A stretch of 32,475 nucleotides of DNA from JAFGDH01 sp964441265 (GCA_964441265.1 CAYYKJ010000014.1:1-32475); one strand, 5' to 3'. Counted from the stretch's first letter, positions 12,576 through 21,025 are shown. Notes: generated from the sequence alone by a model not told the origin. Made by a program: numbers and translations.

Positions 12576-13006
12576 GTGGTGGATATAAGGCCCGCAGAGA
12601 AACAGGAGATCACTGGAATGTCCTCGGTTTTCAGAGAGGTTTCCCTGACGGATACCGAAAAGCTGGGGAAGGGTGCCCCGAAAAACTACCTTTCTCATGC
12701 CATATGCTCGGAAGGTTTCGTGGCTCTGGCCGCCGGGGGGATTCAGGGATATCCGGCTTTTGCATAGCCCAGCTCGGCGTTCCCGAGCCCCGTTGCGCGC
12801 TGCTGCTGGACATCTGCGTCAGCAAAAAATCACAGGGCGGGGGAATTGGACGGGAGCTGATGGATGGATTGTTGAAACGGCTGAAGAAGAGGGAGGTCCG
12901 GAATCTCGGCCTCTATTCAGAGAACGTCCCCGGGACGCTGGAGTTTTACGAGAAACAGGTATTCGGGCGGGGAAGAACCGTGGTGAGGTTCGACAGGAAG
13001 ATATGA
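12576..13006 (+). pseudogene. GNAT N-acetyltransferase with a single-base frameshift
   Basis: The first frame (from GTG 12576 or 12579) reads VDIRPAEKQEITGMSSVFRE and continues to FVALAAGG, then breaks. The next frame continues ISGFCIAQLGVPEPRCALLL, then the acetyl-CoA loop SQGGGIGREL and EFYEKQVFGRGRTVVRF. Adding one G to the six-G run at 12735-12740 joins them as VALAAGGDSGISGFCIAQL, a normal GNAT core strand order. The gene would be about 144 aa. The cause is either a real homopolymer deletion or a sequencing error; it cannot be told from the sequence. No other damage is seen in the gene, which favours error or very recent loss. Confidence 0.8.
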
Positions 13007-13080
13007 GTACCGCAAAACTTTCTTTAATCATGCTATCAAAACTGAATTAGGGGGAGGCATCTCAGGATCGGGTGAAGCCA

Positions 13081-13803
13081 ATGAAATTTTACGTCGGGTG
13101 CTCGGGATGGAATTATGACCACTGGAAAGGCAGCTTCTACCCCGAAGACGTCACCAGGAAAGAATGGTTCGGGTTTTATTCCGGCAGGTTCTCCAGCGTT
13201 GAGGTGAACTACTCCTTCTACAGATGGCCCAGCGAGAAGACCCTGAAAAGGTGGAAGAATGATTCCCCTTCCGGGTTCATTTTCACTCTCAAGGCACCCC
13301 GGATGATAACCCACGTAAAGAAGCTGAAGGACGTGGGGAAATGGGTGGATGACTTTTATGAACTGAGCTCACTGCTGGGAAGGAAGATGGGCTGCCGCCT
13401 CTTCCAGCTTCCTCCCAACATACATCTCAATGAGCATAATGTGGATAAACTCAGGACGTTTCTCGGTCTCCTGGATAAGAGGAGGGAAAACGCCATCGAG
13501 TTCCGCCACCCTTCCTGGTGGACCGGAAAGATATACGATCTGCTGGAGGGGAAGAAGGTGGCTTTCGTCACCGTCTCCGGGCTGGGGATGCCGGATGATG
13601 TTGTGGTGACCGGGGATACCGGTTATTTCAGGTTCCATGGAGGCCGGTATGACAAGAAATACCCGGGGAAGGAACTGGACCGGTATGCAGATAAGATTCT
13701 GGATTCTGGCTGTAAAAAGGCTTACGTTTACTTCAACAATGATTTCAATGCATATGCCCCCGAAAATGCGGGGTATCTGGAGGAAAGGTTAAAGAAAGGA
13801 TAA
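13081..13803 (+). CDS. DUF72/YecE family protein
   Basis: The 240-aa protein has the family marks: VGCSGWNYDHWKGSFYP at the N-terminus, FSSVEVNYSFYRWPSEKTL, FTLKAPRMITH, the AIEFRHPSWW motif, TGYFRFHGG and YVYFNNDFNAYAPENA at the end. The fold is a TIM barrel; the activity is not established. GGTGA at 13071-13075 favours ATG 13081 over GTG 13072. It leads a closely spaced plus-strand run of five genes to 18221 that is otherwise DNA repair, which hints at a link between DUF72 and nucleic-acid damage, as an inference only. Confidence 0.9.
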   Translation: MKFYVGCSGWNYDHWKGSFYPEDVTRKEWFGFYSGRFSSVEVNYSFYRWPSEKTLKRWKNDSPSGFIFTLKAPRMITHVKKLKDVGKWVDDFYELSSLLGRKMGCRLFQLPPNIHLNEHNVDKLRTFLGLLDKRRENAIEFRHPSWWTGKIYDLLEGKKVAFVTVSGLGMPDDVVVTGDTGYFRFHGGRYDKKYPGKELDRYADKILDSGCKKAYVYFNNDFNAYAPENAGYLEERLKKG

Positions 13804-13847
13804 CCACCCTGGAATCGGATGGTAATAAGAACAAGGAGGCAAATGTT

Positions 13848-14006
13848 ATGCCAAACGGAAGAGGAAGAATGGGCGGCCCCGGTCTCGGGCCGGCCGGGAA
13901 GTGCGTGTGCCCGAACTGCGGTCACGAGGCGGCCCATATCAGGGGAACTCCCTGCTATGCGCGGAAGTGCCCGAAATGCGGGGCCAAGATGGCCAGAAAG
14001 ACCTGA
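13848..14006 (+). CDS. Small Gly-rich zinc-ribbon protein (52 aa)
   Basis: The frame begins MPNGRGRMGGPGLGPAGKC and contains CPNC then CPKC, with two extra cysteines (C-V-CPNC and GTPCYARKC). That gives up to six Cys for one or two metal sites. AAGGAGGC at 13833-13839 is a strong, well-placed ribosome site. It lies 44 nt after the DUF72 stop and 21 nt before Fpg. Small Gly-rich, Cys-rich proteins of this style are common in archaea and anaerobes. Function unknown. Confidence 0.75.
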   Translation: MPNGRGRMGGPGLGPAGKCVCPNCGHEAAHIRGTPCYARKCPKCGAKMARKT

Positions 14007-14027
14007 AGAAGAAAAGAGGTGGATTCA

Positions 14028-14786
14028 ATGCCCGAACTGCCTGATGTGGAATGTTTCAGAAGATACGCTAAAGTATCTCTGGGAAGGAGGATAGGAGAAG
14101 TGAGCATAAACAAGAACAGGGTTCTCAGGATCTCGGAAAGCACACTGAGGAGCCATCTGCTGGGGAACAAATTCACTTCCGCCGGCAGACACGGCAAGTA
14201 CATGTTCATGAGAATAAGCGACGGTTACGAGCTGGTCCTCCATTTCGGGATGACCGGATACCTCTCCTACGGGGAGGAAATACCGGAACACAGCGTGTTT
14301 TCCCTCGAAATGGCGGGGAAGAGGCTTTCCTTCGTCTGCGTGAGGAAGCTGGGAAAGGCCGAGGTGATCAAGGACCGGGACGGATACATAAAGAAGAAGG
14401 GGCTGGGCCCGGATGCCCTCTCCGTGAACAGGGGGGAATTCGTCCGGAGGATGAGAGACAAGAGGGGCAGTATAAAGGGAGCCTTCATGGATCAGGGCGT
14501 GATGGCCGGGGTGGGAAACATCTATTCGGACGAGGTGTTCTACCAGGCCGGTGTACATCCAAAAAGAGAGACCGGAAAGATCGAGGACCTTGATGGCCTT
14601 TACAGAATGATGATCAAGGTGATTAAGACCGCCATAAAGGCGGGAGCCGATCCCGCGAAGATACCGGAAAACTATCTTCTCCGGAGGAGGGAGGAGGGAG
14701 CGGGGTGCGGCATCTGCGGGGGTAAGATAAGAAAGACGAGAATAAACGGGAGGGGTGTCTATTACTGCCCGAAACACCAGAAATGA
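14028..14786 (+). CDS. mutM: Formamidopyrimidine-DNA glycosylase / AP lyase (Fpg/Nei family)
   Basis: The mature N-terminus PELPDVE gives the catalytic Pro2-Glu3 pair once Met is removed; ATG 14028 has GAGGTG upstream and is preferred over GTG 14019. Other family features are GRHGKYMFM (catalytic-loop lysine), HFGMTGYL, the helix-two-turn-helix segment MDQGVMAGVGNIYSDEVFY, and a C-terminal zinc finger. The finger reads CGIC ... YYCPKHQK, so the fourth ligand is His instead of the usual Cys. It removes oxidised purines and nicks the strand. The ligase begins 1 nt after its stop. Confidence 0.93.
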   Translation: MPELPDVECFRRYAKVSLGRRIGEVSINKNRVLRISESTLRSHLLGNKFTSAGRHGKYMFMRISDGYELVLHFGMTGYLSYGEEIPEHSVFSLEMAGKRLSFVCVRKLGKAEVIKDRDGYIKKKGLGPDALSVNRGEFVRRMRDKRGSIKGAFMDQGVMAGVGNIYSDEVFYQAGVHPKRETGKIEDLDGLYRMMIKVIKTAIKAGADPAKIPENYLLRRREEGAGCGICGGKIRKTRINGRGVYYCPKHQK

Positions 14787-14787
14787 G

Positions 14788-16503
14788 ATGACCCGGTTCA
14801 GCAGGCTTTCGGGACTCTTTTTAGAGCTCGAGAGGATCACTTCCCACAAGAAGATAGTCGAAAAACTCTCGGGGTTCCTCGGGAAGCTCGGCGCAGAGGA
14901 GGCGAAGATCACTGCCTACCTTTTGCTGGGGGACACCGGGCCGAAATACGAGGATACTGACATGGGACTCGGCAGCAGGTTTTCCGTAAGGGCCATCGCG
15001 GAGGCCTATGGAGAGGATAACGGAAAGGTGCAGGGGGTGTTCGAGGAGAAGGGTGATCTGGGAGACACCGCCGCGCACTTCAGCGCTAAAAAGAGAAGCA
15101 GAATCACGATAAAAGAGGTCCACGAAGGGCTGGTTAAGGTGAGGGACGCCTCGGGAAAGGGGAGCCATGAAAAAAAGATCCGCCTGCTGGCGGAGCTGAT
15201 CAGGGATTCCGGCTCGGAGGAGGCGAGATACATAATGAGGATCGCCCTGGGGAAGCTGAGGTTGGGATTCGGTGAGCAGTTCCTCATAGAGGCCCTCGCC
15301 AGGGCATTCACCGGGGACGGAAAGAATGCCATGGAGATAGAGGAAAAATACAACATAAACACGGACATGGGGGAGGTTGCGGAAACCCTCGCCAGGAACG
15401 GAATGGACGGAGTTAAAAGATTCTCGATCAAGCTGGGAAGGCCGGTGCAGGCAATGCTCGCCAAGCGCGTGGACACCATAGAGGAGCTGAACAGGAGGTT
15501 CCCCGAGGAGATGGCCGCAGAGGAGAAGTATGACGGGGAAAGGGTCCAGATACACATCGGAAAAAAGGTGACCCTGTTTTCAAGGCGCCTCGATGACATA
15601 ACCTCACAGTTCCCTGACATAGCCGGAAGCGCGAAAAAGGCATTCAGGGGAAGGAACACGGTACTCGACGGGGAGATCGTGGTTCATGAAGAAGGAAAAT
15701 TCGGATCCTTTCAGGAGCTCATGCAGAGAAGAAGGAAATACGAGGTGGAGAAATACGGGAAGAAGCTTCCCGTTTCGGTCTTCCTTTTCGACATGATATA
15801 TCTCGACGGCAGGAGCATGATGAAGAAGCCTTACCCGGAGAGACGCCGGGCGCTTGAGAAGAACGTGAGGCAGAACAAGAAGACCATGCTGGCCAACAGG
15901 ATAGTCACCTCCGATTTCGGCAGGGTACAGGAATTCTTCGAGAAGAGCATAAATGAAGGGCTGGAAGGAATACTCGTGAAATCGGTGGAGGATGACTCGT
16001 TCTATCAGGCGGGGAAGAGGGGCTTCTTCTGGGTGAAGTGGAAAAAGGAATACGCCGAGGGAAGCAGGGACACCTTCGACCTGGTGATCATTGGCAGTTT
16101 CTGCGGGAAGGGCAGGAGAAAGGACGTCTTCGGTGCCCTGCTCTGCGCGGCGAGGAACGAGAAGGAAGGCACCTATGAGTCTTTCACAAAGGTGGGCTCG
16201 GGATTCACCGATGAGCAGTTCTCCAAACTGAACGAGCTGCTCAAAAAGCACGAGACAAAGAAAAAACCCGCTGATGTGGTAATAGACAAGGACATGGAGC
16301 CTGACAGGTACGTGGAACCGAAGATGGTCATAGAGGTCCTCGGATCCGAGATCACCGAGAGCCCCAAGCATGCGGCAGGAAGGGAGAAGAGAGGAAAGGG
16401 ATACGCTCTGAGGTTTCCCAGATTCCTTCATCTGAGGCCCGACAAGGGCCCGGAGCAGGCGACCACGATCTCCGAAATAAAGAACATGAGGAAGGGAAAA
16501 TGA
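14788..16503 (+). CDS. lig: ATP-dependent DNA ligase
   Basis: The 571-aa protein has an N-terminal helical DNA-binding domain, then the nucleotidyltransferase motif I EEKYDGERVQIH with active-site Lys247. Motif III (VFLFDMIYLDG), motif IIIa, motif IV (EGILVKS), motif V (WVKWKKEY) and a C-terminal OB domain follow (DLVIIGSFCGKGRRKDVFGA). Length and order match the archaeal replicative and repair ligase. I start at ATG 14788, just after the Fpg stop. The stop overlaps the Pol X start by 4 bp (ATGA). Confidence 0.96.
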   Translation: MTRFSRLSGLFLELERITSHKKIVEKLSGFLGKLGAEEAKITAYLLLGDTGPKYEDTDMGLGSRFSVRAIAEAYGEDNGKVQGVFEEKGDLGDTAAHFSAKKRSRITIKEVHEGLVKVRDASGKGSHEKKIRLLAELIRDSGSEEARYIMRIALGKLRLGFGEQFLIEALARAFTGDGKNAMEIEEKYNINTDMGEVAETLARNGMDGVKRFSIKLGRPVQAMLAKRVDTIEELNRRFPEEMAAEEKYDGERVQIHIGKKVTLFSRRLDDITSQFPDIAGSAKKAFRGRNTVLDGEIVVHEEGKFGSFQELMQRRRKYEVEKYGKKLPVSVFLFDMIYLDGRSMMKKPYPERRRALEKNVRQNKKTMLANRIVTSDFGRVQEFFEKSINEGLEGILVKSVEDDSFYQAGKRGFFWVKWKKEYAEGSRDTFDLVIIGSFCGKGRRKDVFGALLCAARNEKEGTYESFTKVGSGFTDEQFSKLNELLKKHETKKKPADVVIDKDMEPDRYVEPKMVIEVLGSEITESPKHAAGREKRGKGYALRFPRFLHLRPDKGPEQATTISEIKNMRKGK

Positions 16504-18221
16504 AGAACAGGGAGATAGCTAGGGTCCTCAACGAGATGGCGGACATAATGGAGATGAAGGAGATAAAATGGAAGCCCAGGGCCTACAGGTCGGCTGCCAG
16601 GAGGATAGAGAACTCCAGCCAGGACATCGAGAAAATCTACAGGAAAGGGGGGAAGAAAGGCCTCGAGAAAATCCCCTCCATAGGCAGCGGACTCGCCAAG
16701 CACATAGCGGACTACATAGAGAGGGGAAAGGTCAAAAAATGGGAAAGACTCAGGAAGGGTTCGGCCGGGAGGCTCCGTGAGCTCATCAACATAGGGGGCC
16801 TGGGGCCGAAGAAGGTCAGGAAGCTTCACAATAAGCTGGGTGTGAAGGATATCAAAAGCCTGAAAAAGGCCATAAAATCGAAAAAGATCAGGGGTATGGA
16901 AGGCTTCGGTAAAAAGACTGAGGAGAACATACTCCGATCCATGAAGCAGTACGAGAGAAGCCATGAAAGAATGCTGATCGGCAGGGCCTGGACCATCGCC
17001 TGGGAGGTCATGGGCTACCTGAAGGAGAACGCTGACGTCAAGAAAATAGATTTCGCCGGATCCCTGAGAAGAATGAAGGAAACCATCGGGGACATAGACA
17101 TACTTGTTGTCACGGGCAGCCCCGAAAAGCTGATGGACACCTTCGCGGGAATGCCCGAGGTTTCGAGGGTTCTGGTCAGGGGAAAAACGAAGACCTCCGT
17201 GGTTCTGAAGGGGGGCATCCAGGTGGACGTCAGGGCGATTGAGAGGAAAAGCTACGGCGCCGCGCTGCAGTATTTCACCGGCAGCAAGGACCATAACATC
17301 AACGTCAGGAAGCTGGCCCTGAGGAAGGGATACAGGCTTTCTGAATACGGCCTTTTCAGGAAGAAGGGCAACAAAACGGCGGGAGGGCGCAAAGAGGAGG
17401 ACGTTTACGGTAAACTCGGTCTCAGGTGGATACCCCCGGAGATGAGGGAAAACAACGGCGAGATTGAGATGGCAGAGAAGGGGAAGCTGCCGAGACTCGT
17501 GGAAGTGAAGGAGATCAGAGGAGACCTCCAGATGCACACCAAATACAGCGACGGATACGATACGATAAGCGGGATGGCCGGGAAGGCAAAGGAGATGGGT
17601 TATGATTACATCGCCATAACCGACCATTCCAAGTCGGAAAGGATAGCCAAGGGCATGGACAAGAGGAAAATAAAGAAACAATGGAAGGAATTCGGGAAAC
17701 TCTCCGGCTCTCTGGATGTCAGGGTCCTGAAGGGGGCGGAGGTCGACATACTGGACGACGGCAGCCTGGATTACGGAGATGACGTGCTGAAGGAGCTCGA
17801 CATCGTTCTCGTCGCCGTTCATTCGGGCTTCAGGTCCGGCAAAAAGGAAATGACTGAAAGGATACTGAAGGCGCTCGACAACAGATACGTCAATGTACTT
17901 GCCCATCCCACGGGAAGGATGCTCCAGAAGAGAGAGGGTTATCAGGCCGATTTCGACAGGATATTCGAGAAATGCAGGAAGAGGGGTATTGCCCTGGAAA
18001 TAAACTGCGATCCCGAGCGCCTCGACCTGAACGATCGGATGATAACGCTCGCCAAGAAGCACGGGGTCAAATTCAGCCTGGGGACAGACGCCCATTCGAA
18101 AGGGTCGCTGGAGAACATGAGGTTCGGGGTCGGCCAGGCGAGGAGGGGATGGCTCAGGAAAAAGGACGTCATCAACACCATGACGCACAGGCAACTGAAA
18201 AGGTTCCTGGAAAAGAAATAG
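16500..18221 (+). CDS. polX: DNA polymerase X with PHP domain
   Basis: The 573-aa protein begins with an 8-kDa-like helix-hairpin-helix region (IPSIGSGLAKHI, IGGLGPKKVRKL, GMEGFGKKTEEN). Next is the nucleotidyltransferase core with FAGSLRRMKETIGDIDILVV, the two Asp at residues 198 and 200. A PHP domain starts near residue 343 with LQMHTKYSDG (His346), followed by ITDHS, KGAEVDIL, VAVHSG, VLAHPTGR, EINCDP and SLGTDAH. Pol X fills short gaps; the PHP domain gives 3'-5' exonuclease or AP-site processing in relatives. Translational overlap with the ligase implies joint work in base excision repair. Confidence 0.96.
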   Translation: MKNREIARVLNEMADIMEMKEIKWKPRAYRSAARRIENSSQDIEKIYRKGGKKGLEKIPSIGSGLAKHIADYIERGKVKKWERLRKGSAGRLRELINIGGLGPKKVRKLHNKLGVKDIKSLKKAIKSKKIRGMEGFGKKTEENILRSMKQYERSHERMLIGRAWTIAWEVMGYLKENADVKKIDFAGSLRRMKETIGDIDILVVTGSPEKLMDTFAGMPEVSRVLVRGKTKTSVVLKGGIQVDVRAIERKSYGAALQYFTGSKDHNINVRKLALRKGYRLSEYGLFRKKGNKTAGGRKEEDVYGKLGLRWIPPEMRENNGEIEMAEKGKLPRLVEVKEIRGDLQMHTKYSDGYDTISGMAGKAKEMGYDYIAITDHSKSERIAKGMDKRKIKKQWKEFGKLSGSLDVRVLKGAEVDILDDGSLDYGDDVLKELDIVLVAVHSGFRSGKKEMTERILKALDNRYVNVLAHPTGRMLQKREGYQADFDRIFEKCRKRGIALEINCDPERLDLNDRMITLAKKHGVKFSLGTDAHSKGSLENMRFGVGQARRGWLRKKDVINTMTHRQLKRFLEKK

Positions 18222-18260
18222 AATGCTCCTCCTGTTTCGGGTGATGCTTATTTGTCTGCC

Positions 18261-18896
18261 TCATATCTCAAGGCTTCTTCTCTTCAGGATCTCCACCCTG
18301 GTCTTCCCGGACTTCGCCACCAGATTCCTGAAAACCTCCGGATCCTCTTTCGTGGCCTCGAGGTGGTTGTAGTGCATGGGGATGCATATCTCTGGCCCCA
18401 GCTGACCGCAGAGCTTTGCCGCGTCGTCCGTGGACATCATGTATGCCTGGCTCCCTATGGGGACCATGAGGATGTCTATTTTCTCTATCTTGTCCATCTC
18501 CGGGATGAGATCGGTGTCCCCGGTGAAGTAGATTCTCTTCCCCTCGGCTTCGATCACGAAGCCCACGCCGGCTCCCCTGGGATGGAAAGAGCGGCGGGTG
18601 TTGTAGGCCGGGACCGCCTGGAACTTTATCCCGTCGATTTCCACATTATCCCATTCCCCGACGACTCTGACTTCCCCTCCTATCTTCCCGGCGCATGTCT
18701 CCGGGCAGAATATCTGTGTCTGCTGGGACTTTATCTCGTTTATCTTGGACGGGTCGCAGTGGTCGAAGTGGTCGTGGCTCACCAGAACAACGTCGGCGAG
18801 TTCGGTCTTCACCGGCAGGACATATGGATCGGTGTATATCCTCTTCCCCCCGGTTTCTATCAGGAAGGTATCGTGGCCGAACCATGTTATCTTCAT
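18261..18896 (-). CDS. UPF0173 metal-dependent hydrolase
   Basis: The 211-aa protein is a compact metallo-beta-lactamase fold of the UPF0173/YtkL type: MKITWFGHDTFLIET, the metal motif SHDHFDH, then VGFVIEAEGKRIYFTGDTDL, IDILMVPIGSQAYMM and CIPMHYNH. The final His and the Asp of GDTD complete a di-metal site. The substrate is unknown. It converges with Pol X and is followed upstream on its strand by a small membrane protein gene. Confidence 0.92.
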   Translation of the reverse strand: MKITWFGHDTFLIETGGKRIYTDPYVLPVKTELADVVLVSHDHFDHCDPSKINEIKSQQTQIFCPETCAGKIGGEVRVVGEWDNVEIDGIKFQAVPAYNTRRSFHPRGAGVGFVIEAEGKRIYFTGDTDLIPEMDKIEKIDILMVPIGSQAYMMSTDDAAKLCGQLGPEICIPMHYNHLEATKEDPEVFRNLVAKSGKTRVEILKRRSLEI

Positions 18897-18930
18897 GATT
18901 CAGGATTGTGGGGGTGGAATAAATTTCTTT

Positions 18931-19206
18931 CTATCTGATTCGGTAATACGTCTCGACCGCCTTTTTCAGCAGCAGGCCGGCCGCTCCCCAGGCGAACGGG
19001 AGCCAGTACGGGATTCCCAGAATGTTGGGAACTGCGTAGGACCATGCCCCCGCGTTAACGCAGATTATTTCCGCCGAGGGTCCGATTATGGCGCCTGCTA
19101 TGATTATGTAGACGTCGTCCCTGCCGTGCCACATGAGAAGCATAATTATCAGCACGGAGGCGAGGAGGAACGTGAGAATCACGTAGCTCTGATAAAGCAC
19201 CGACAT
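18931..19206 (-). CDS. Small membrane protein, start uncertain
   Basis: From ATG 19206 the product is 91 aa with about three hydrophobic segments and a GAWSYAVPNILGIPYWLPFA motif. The same frame continues upstream without a stop to about 19265 and reads AAKDIILEAALFALWVGLM, which clearly looks like a further transmembrane helix. That stretch has no ATG, GTG or TTG. Either a rarer start codon is used or one base is wrong near ATGAAGATCACA (about 19265-19276), where an out-of-frame ATG lies. The family may be related to DUF2878-type membrane proteins; this is uncertain. Confidence 0.6.
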   Translation of the reverse strand: MSVLYQSYVILTFLLASVLIIMLLMWHGRDDVYIIIAGAIIGPSAEIICVNAGAWSYAVPNILGIPYWLPFAWGAAGLLLKKAVETYYRIR

Positions 19207-19307
19207 CAGCCCGACCCACAGGGCGAAGAGCGCCGCCTCGAGAATTATGTCCTTCGCGGCGGATTGTGATCTTCATAATTATAACAGTGAATTTACATAA
19301 TTAAAAC

Positions 19308-19811
19308 ATGAAGTTCGAAAGGGTGTGTCTCGGGGGGACCTTCGACCCCCCGATCCACAAGGGCCACGAGGCGCTGATCAGAAAGGCCTTCGAAAGGGGG
19401 AAGTTCGTGATTATCGGCCTTACCAGCGACAGGTATTTCTATTATATGGGAAAGGACATCGGCTTCGTCAGGCCTTTCCAGTACAGGAAGAACCGGCTCA
19501 CCACCTTCCTCAACCTGAAGGGTTACACCAGAAGGTACGAGATAGTCCCCATAGACGGCGACTATGACGAGAGGCTGGTGAAGGAGAAGGGTTACTGCGA
19601 AGCCATAATCGTGAGCCCGGAGACCTTCCGGACCGCGATGGAGATAAACAGGGAGAGGGGCGAAAAGGGGCTCCCGGAGCTGGAGATCATCCAGGTAAAG
19701 ACCGTTCTTGCCAGCGACGGCATCCCCATATCTTCGACGAGAATCAGGAAGGGGGAGATAGACAGTAAGGGCAACGTTATCAGGAACAAAAGCTCATCCA
19801 ACAGTTCCTGA
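19308..19811 (+). CDS. coaD: Phosphopantetheine adenylyltransferase, archaeal type
   Basis: The 167-aa protein has the nucleotidylyltransferase motif GGTFDPPIHKGHEALI and the C-terminal ISSTRIRKGEID. Between them the sequence follows archaeal CoaD (VIIGLTSD, YEIVPIDGDYD, EAIIVSPET). It transfers AMP from ATP to 4'-phosphopantetheine in coenzyme A synthesis. The 3' end overlaps the convergent minus-strand gene by 18 bp. A short AT-rich divergent promoter region lies at 19277-19307. Confidence 0.93.
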   Translation: MKFERVCLGGTFDPPIHKGHEALIRKAFERGKFVIIGLTSDRYFYYMGKDIGFVRPFQYRKNRLTTFLNLKGYTRRYEIVPIDGDYDERLVKEKGYCEAIIVSPETFRTAMEINRERGEKGLPELEIIQVKTVLASDGIPISSTRIRKGEIDSKGNVIRNKSSSNSS

Positions 19812-20159
19812 TAGTGCTTTCCTTTTCAGGCGTCTCCTTCTTATTTTTTCGATTTCCCCCGGTGTCGGTGGCTTTTCTTCCAGTGAAAGATCACCGTTGT
19901 TGTATCTTCCCACGAGTATTTTTATCCCGTCTCTCTCGAGAATGACATATCCGTCAGTATATCCGTTTTTCTTTTCGGTCTCTACCGAAACCTCCTGTCC
20001 CCAGAAGCCCGCGAGATCCTCCAGTGCCTCTTCCTGCCTGAGGGGATATGAGGAGCAAACATGAATTCTGAGCAATCTTTCCACGGCATATAAGTAATTC
20101 GAAGTGTCTGCGTCCGGGAAGAAATCGCCTATCTTGTATTCCCTTCTGATGACTCCCAT
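19794..20159 (-). CDS. Hypothetical protein, 121 aa
   Basis: It begins MGVIRREYKIGDFFPDADTS and contains a hydrophobic beta strand set (DGYVILERDGIKILVGRYNN) followed by a very basic C-terminus (EIEKIRRRRLKRKAL). An alternative ATG at 20192 overlaps the stop of the NMN adenylyltransferase gene (GGATGA), so the two may be co-translated. No family recognised. The basic tail could bind nucleic acid. Confidence 0.6.
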   Translation of the reverse strand: MGVIRREYKIGDFFPDADTSNYLYAVERLLRIHVCSSYPLRQEEALEDLAGFWGQEVSVETEKKNGYTDGYVILERDGIKILVGRYNNGDLSLEEKPPTPGEIEKIRRRRLKRKALSGTVG

Positions 20160-20188
20160 TTTGATTCTTGGAAAAAAGAAATTTAAAA

Positions 20189-20974
20189 TCATCCTTTCCC
20201 GTCTTTTTCCAGTATCTTTATCCTCTCTTCCCCCCGGATTTCCCGTATGTATTCGTAGACCTCTCTGGGGATGAGGCTCTTCCAGTCCTTGCCCTGAAGT
20301 ATCCTCTTCCGGATCCGGGTACCGCAGTGCTTGTATCTCTGGTAATTCTTCTGCTTCCTCACGGGAATTTTCAGGGTCTTCAGGCATCTGGCTGTCCATG
20401 GATTCCTCGTGTAGGCGGCTTCGAAATTTCCCAGCTTGGAGATTTCCTCCGCCCATTTTTCGTCGTCCTCGACGTCCCTGATCATGTGGAGCTCGAAATC
20501 CACCTTCCTGCCTTCGAGGGCCTTCCTCATCATTTTCTCCCTCTCATCGAAGGTGAACGGGTCCTTCAGCGTGGGCTCGTCTCCCGCCGGCCCCCCGATC
20601 ACGATCACGATCATGTCGAACCTCTTTGCGATCCCCTCCACCGCCTTGAGATGGCCCTTGTGGAAAGGCTGGAACCTGCCAACGAACAGGGCCTTTCTAG
20701 CTTCCCTGTCCGCTTTCCCGGTGATCATCCCGAAGACCCTGGACGCGATCATCCTGCCCTTCTTCTCGCTCTCCACGTCGAACACCAGGACCTTCCCGGT
20801 GGGATAGATGCTGACCTTTTTCCCGTACGACTCGACCGATATGAGCGAATCCGTCCTGAAATCCACCTTTCTGAACCTCCTGGCGACCTCGGAGAGATCG
20901 AGCTTCAGGTCCTTCTTCGGCTTCAGTTCCCATGCCCCCTTGGAGGAGCATATCCGGAAAACGTAGTACACCAT
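20189..20974 (-). CDS. Archaeal NMN adenylyltransferase with N-terminal TBP-like extension
   Basis: Residues about 95-261 are a complete archaeal NMNAT: LFVGRFQPFHKGH (HxGH site), TFDEREKMM, and CGTRIRKRI in place of the usual SGTxIR motif. It makes NAD from NMN and ATP. Archaeal NMNATs are usually near 170 aa; here about 90 extra residues precede the enzyme. They read LDLSEVARRFRKVDFRT ... SIYPTGKVLVFDVESEKKGR, strongly like one lobe of TATA-binding protein (LDLxxIA, then SGKxVxTGAKSxxxxxxA). I start at ATG 20974; a start at 21007 adds unlikely residues. The C-terminal call is firm, the N-terminal one is inference. Confidence 0.88.
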   Translation of the reverse strand: MVYYVFRICSSKGAWELKPKKDLKLDLSEVARRFRKVDFRTDSLISVESYGKKVSIYPTGKVLVFDVESEKKGRMIASRVFGMITGKADREARKALFVGRFQPFHKGHLKAVEGIAKRFDMIVIVIGGPAGDEPTLKDPFTFDEREKMMRKALEGRKVDFELHMIRDVEDDEKWAEEISKLGNFEAAYTRNPWTARCLKTLKIPVRKQKNYQRYKHCGTRIRKRILQGKDWKSLIPREVYEYIREIRGEERIKILEKDGKG

Positions 20975-21025
20975 AGAATTAATTTGTCGGGGCTGAATAA
21001 AAATCATAGAGGAATGATCTGCCGC

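Noticed and set aside
12441..12698. N-terminal extension of the membrane protein at 12045-12440
   Set aside because: It overlaps the GNAT gene and reads as non-coding sequence.
14025..14912. 295-aa minus-strand frame
   Set aside because: It is the antisense of fpg and the ligase start.
16428..18194. 588-aa open frame on the minus strand
   Set aside because: It is the antisense of DNA polymerase X, kept open by GC-rich codon use; the residues show no family pattern.
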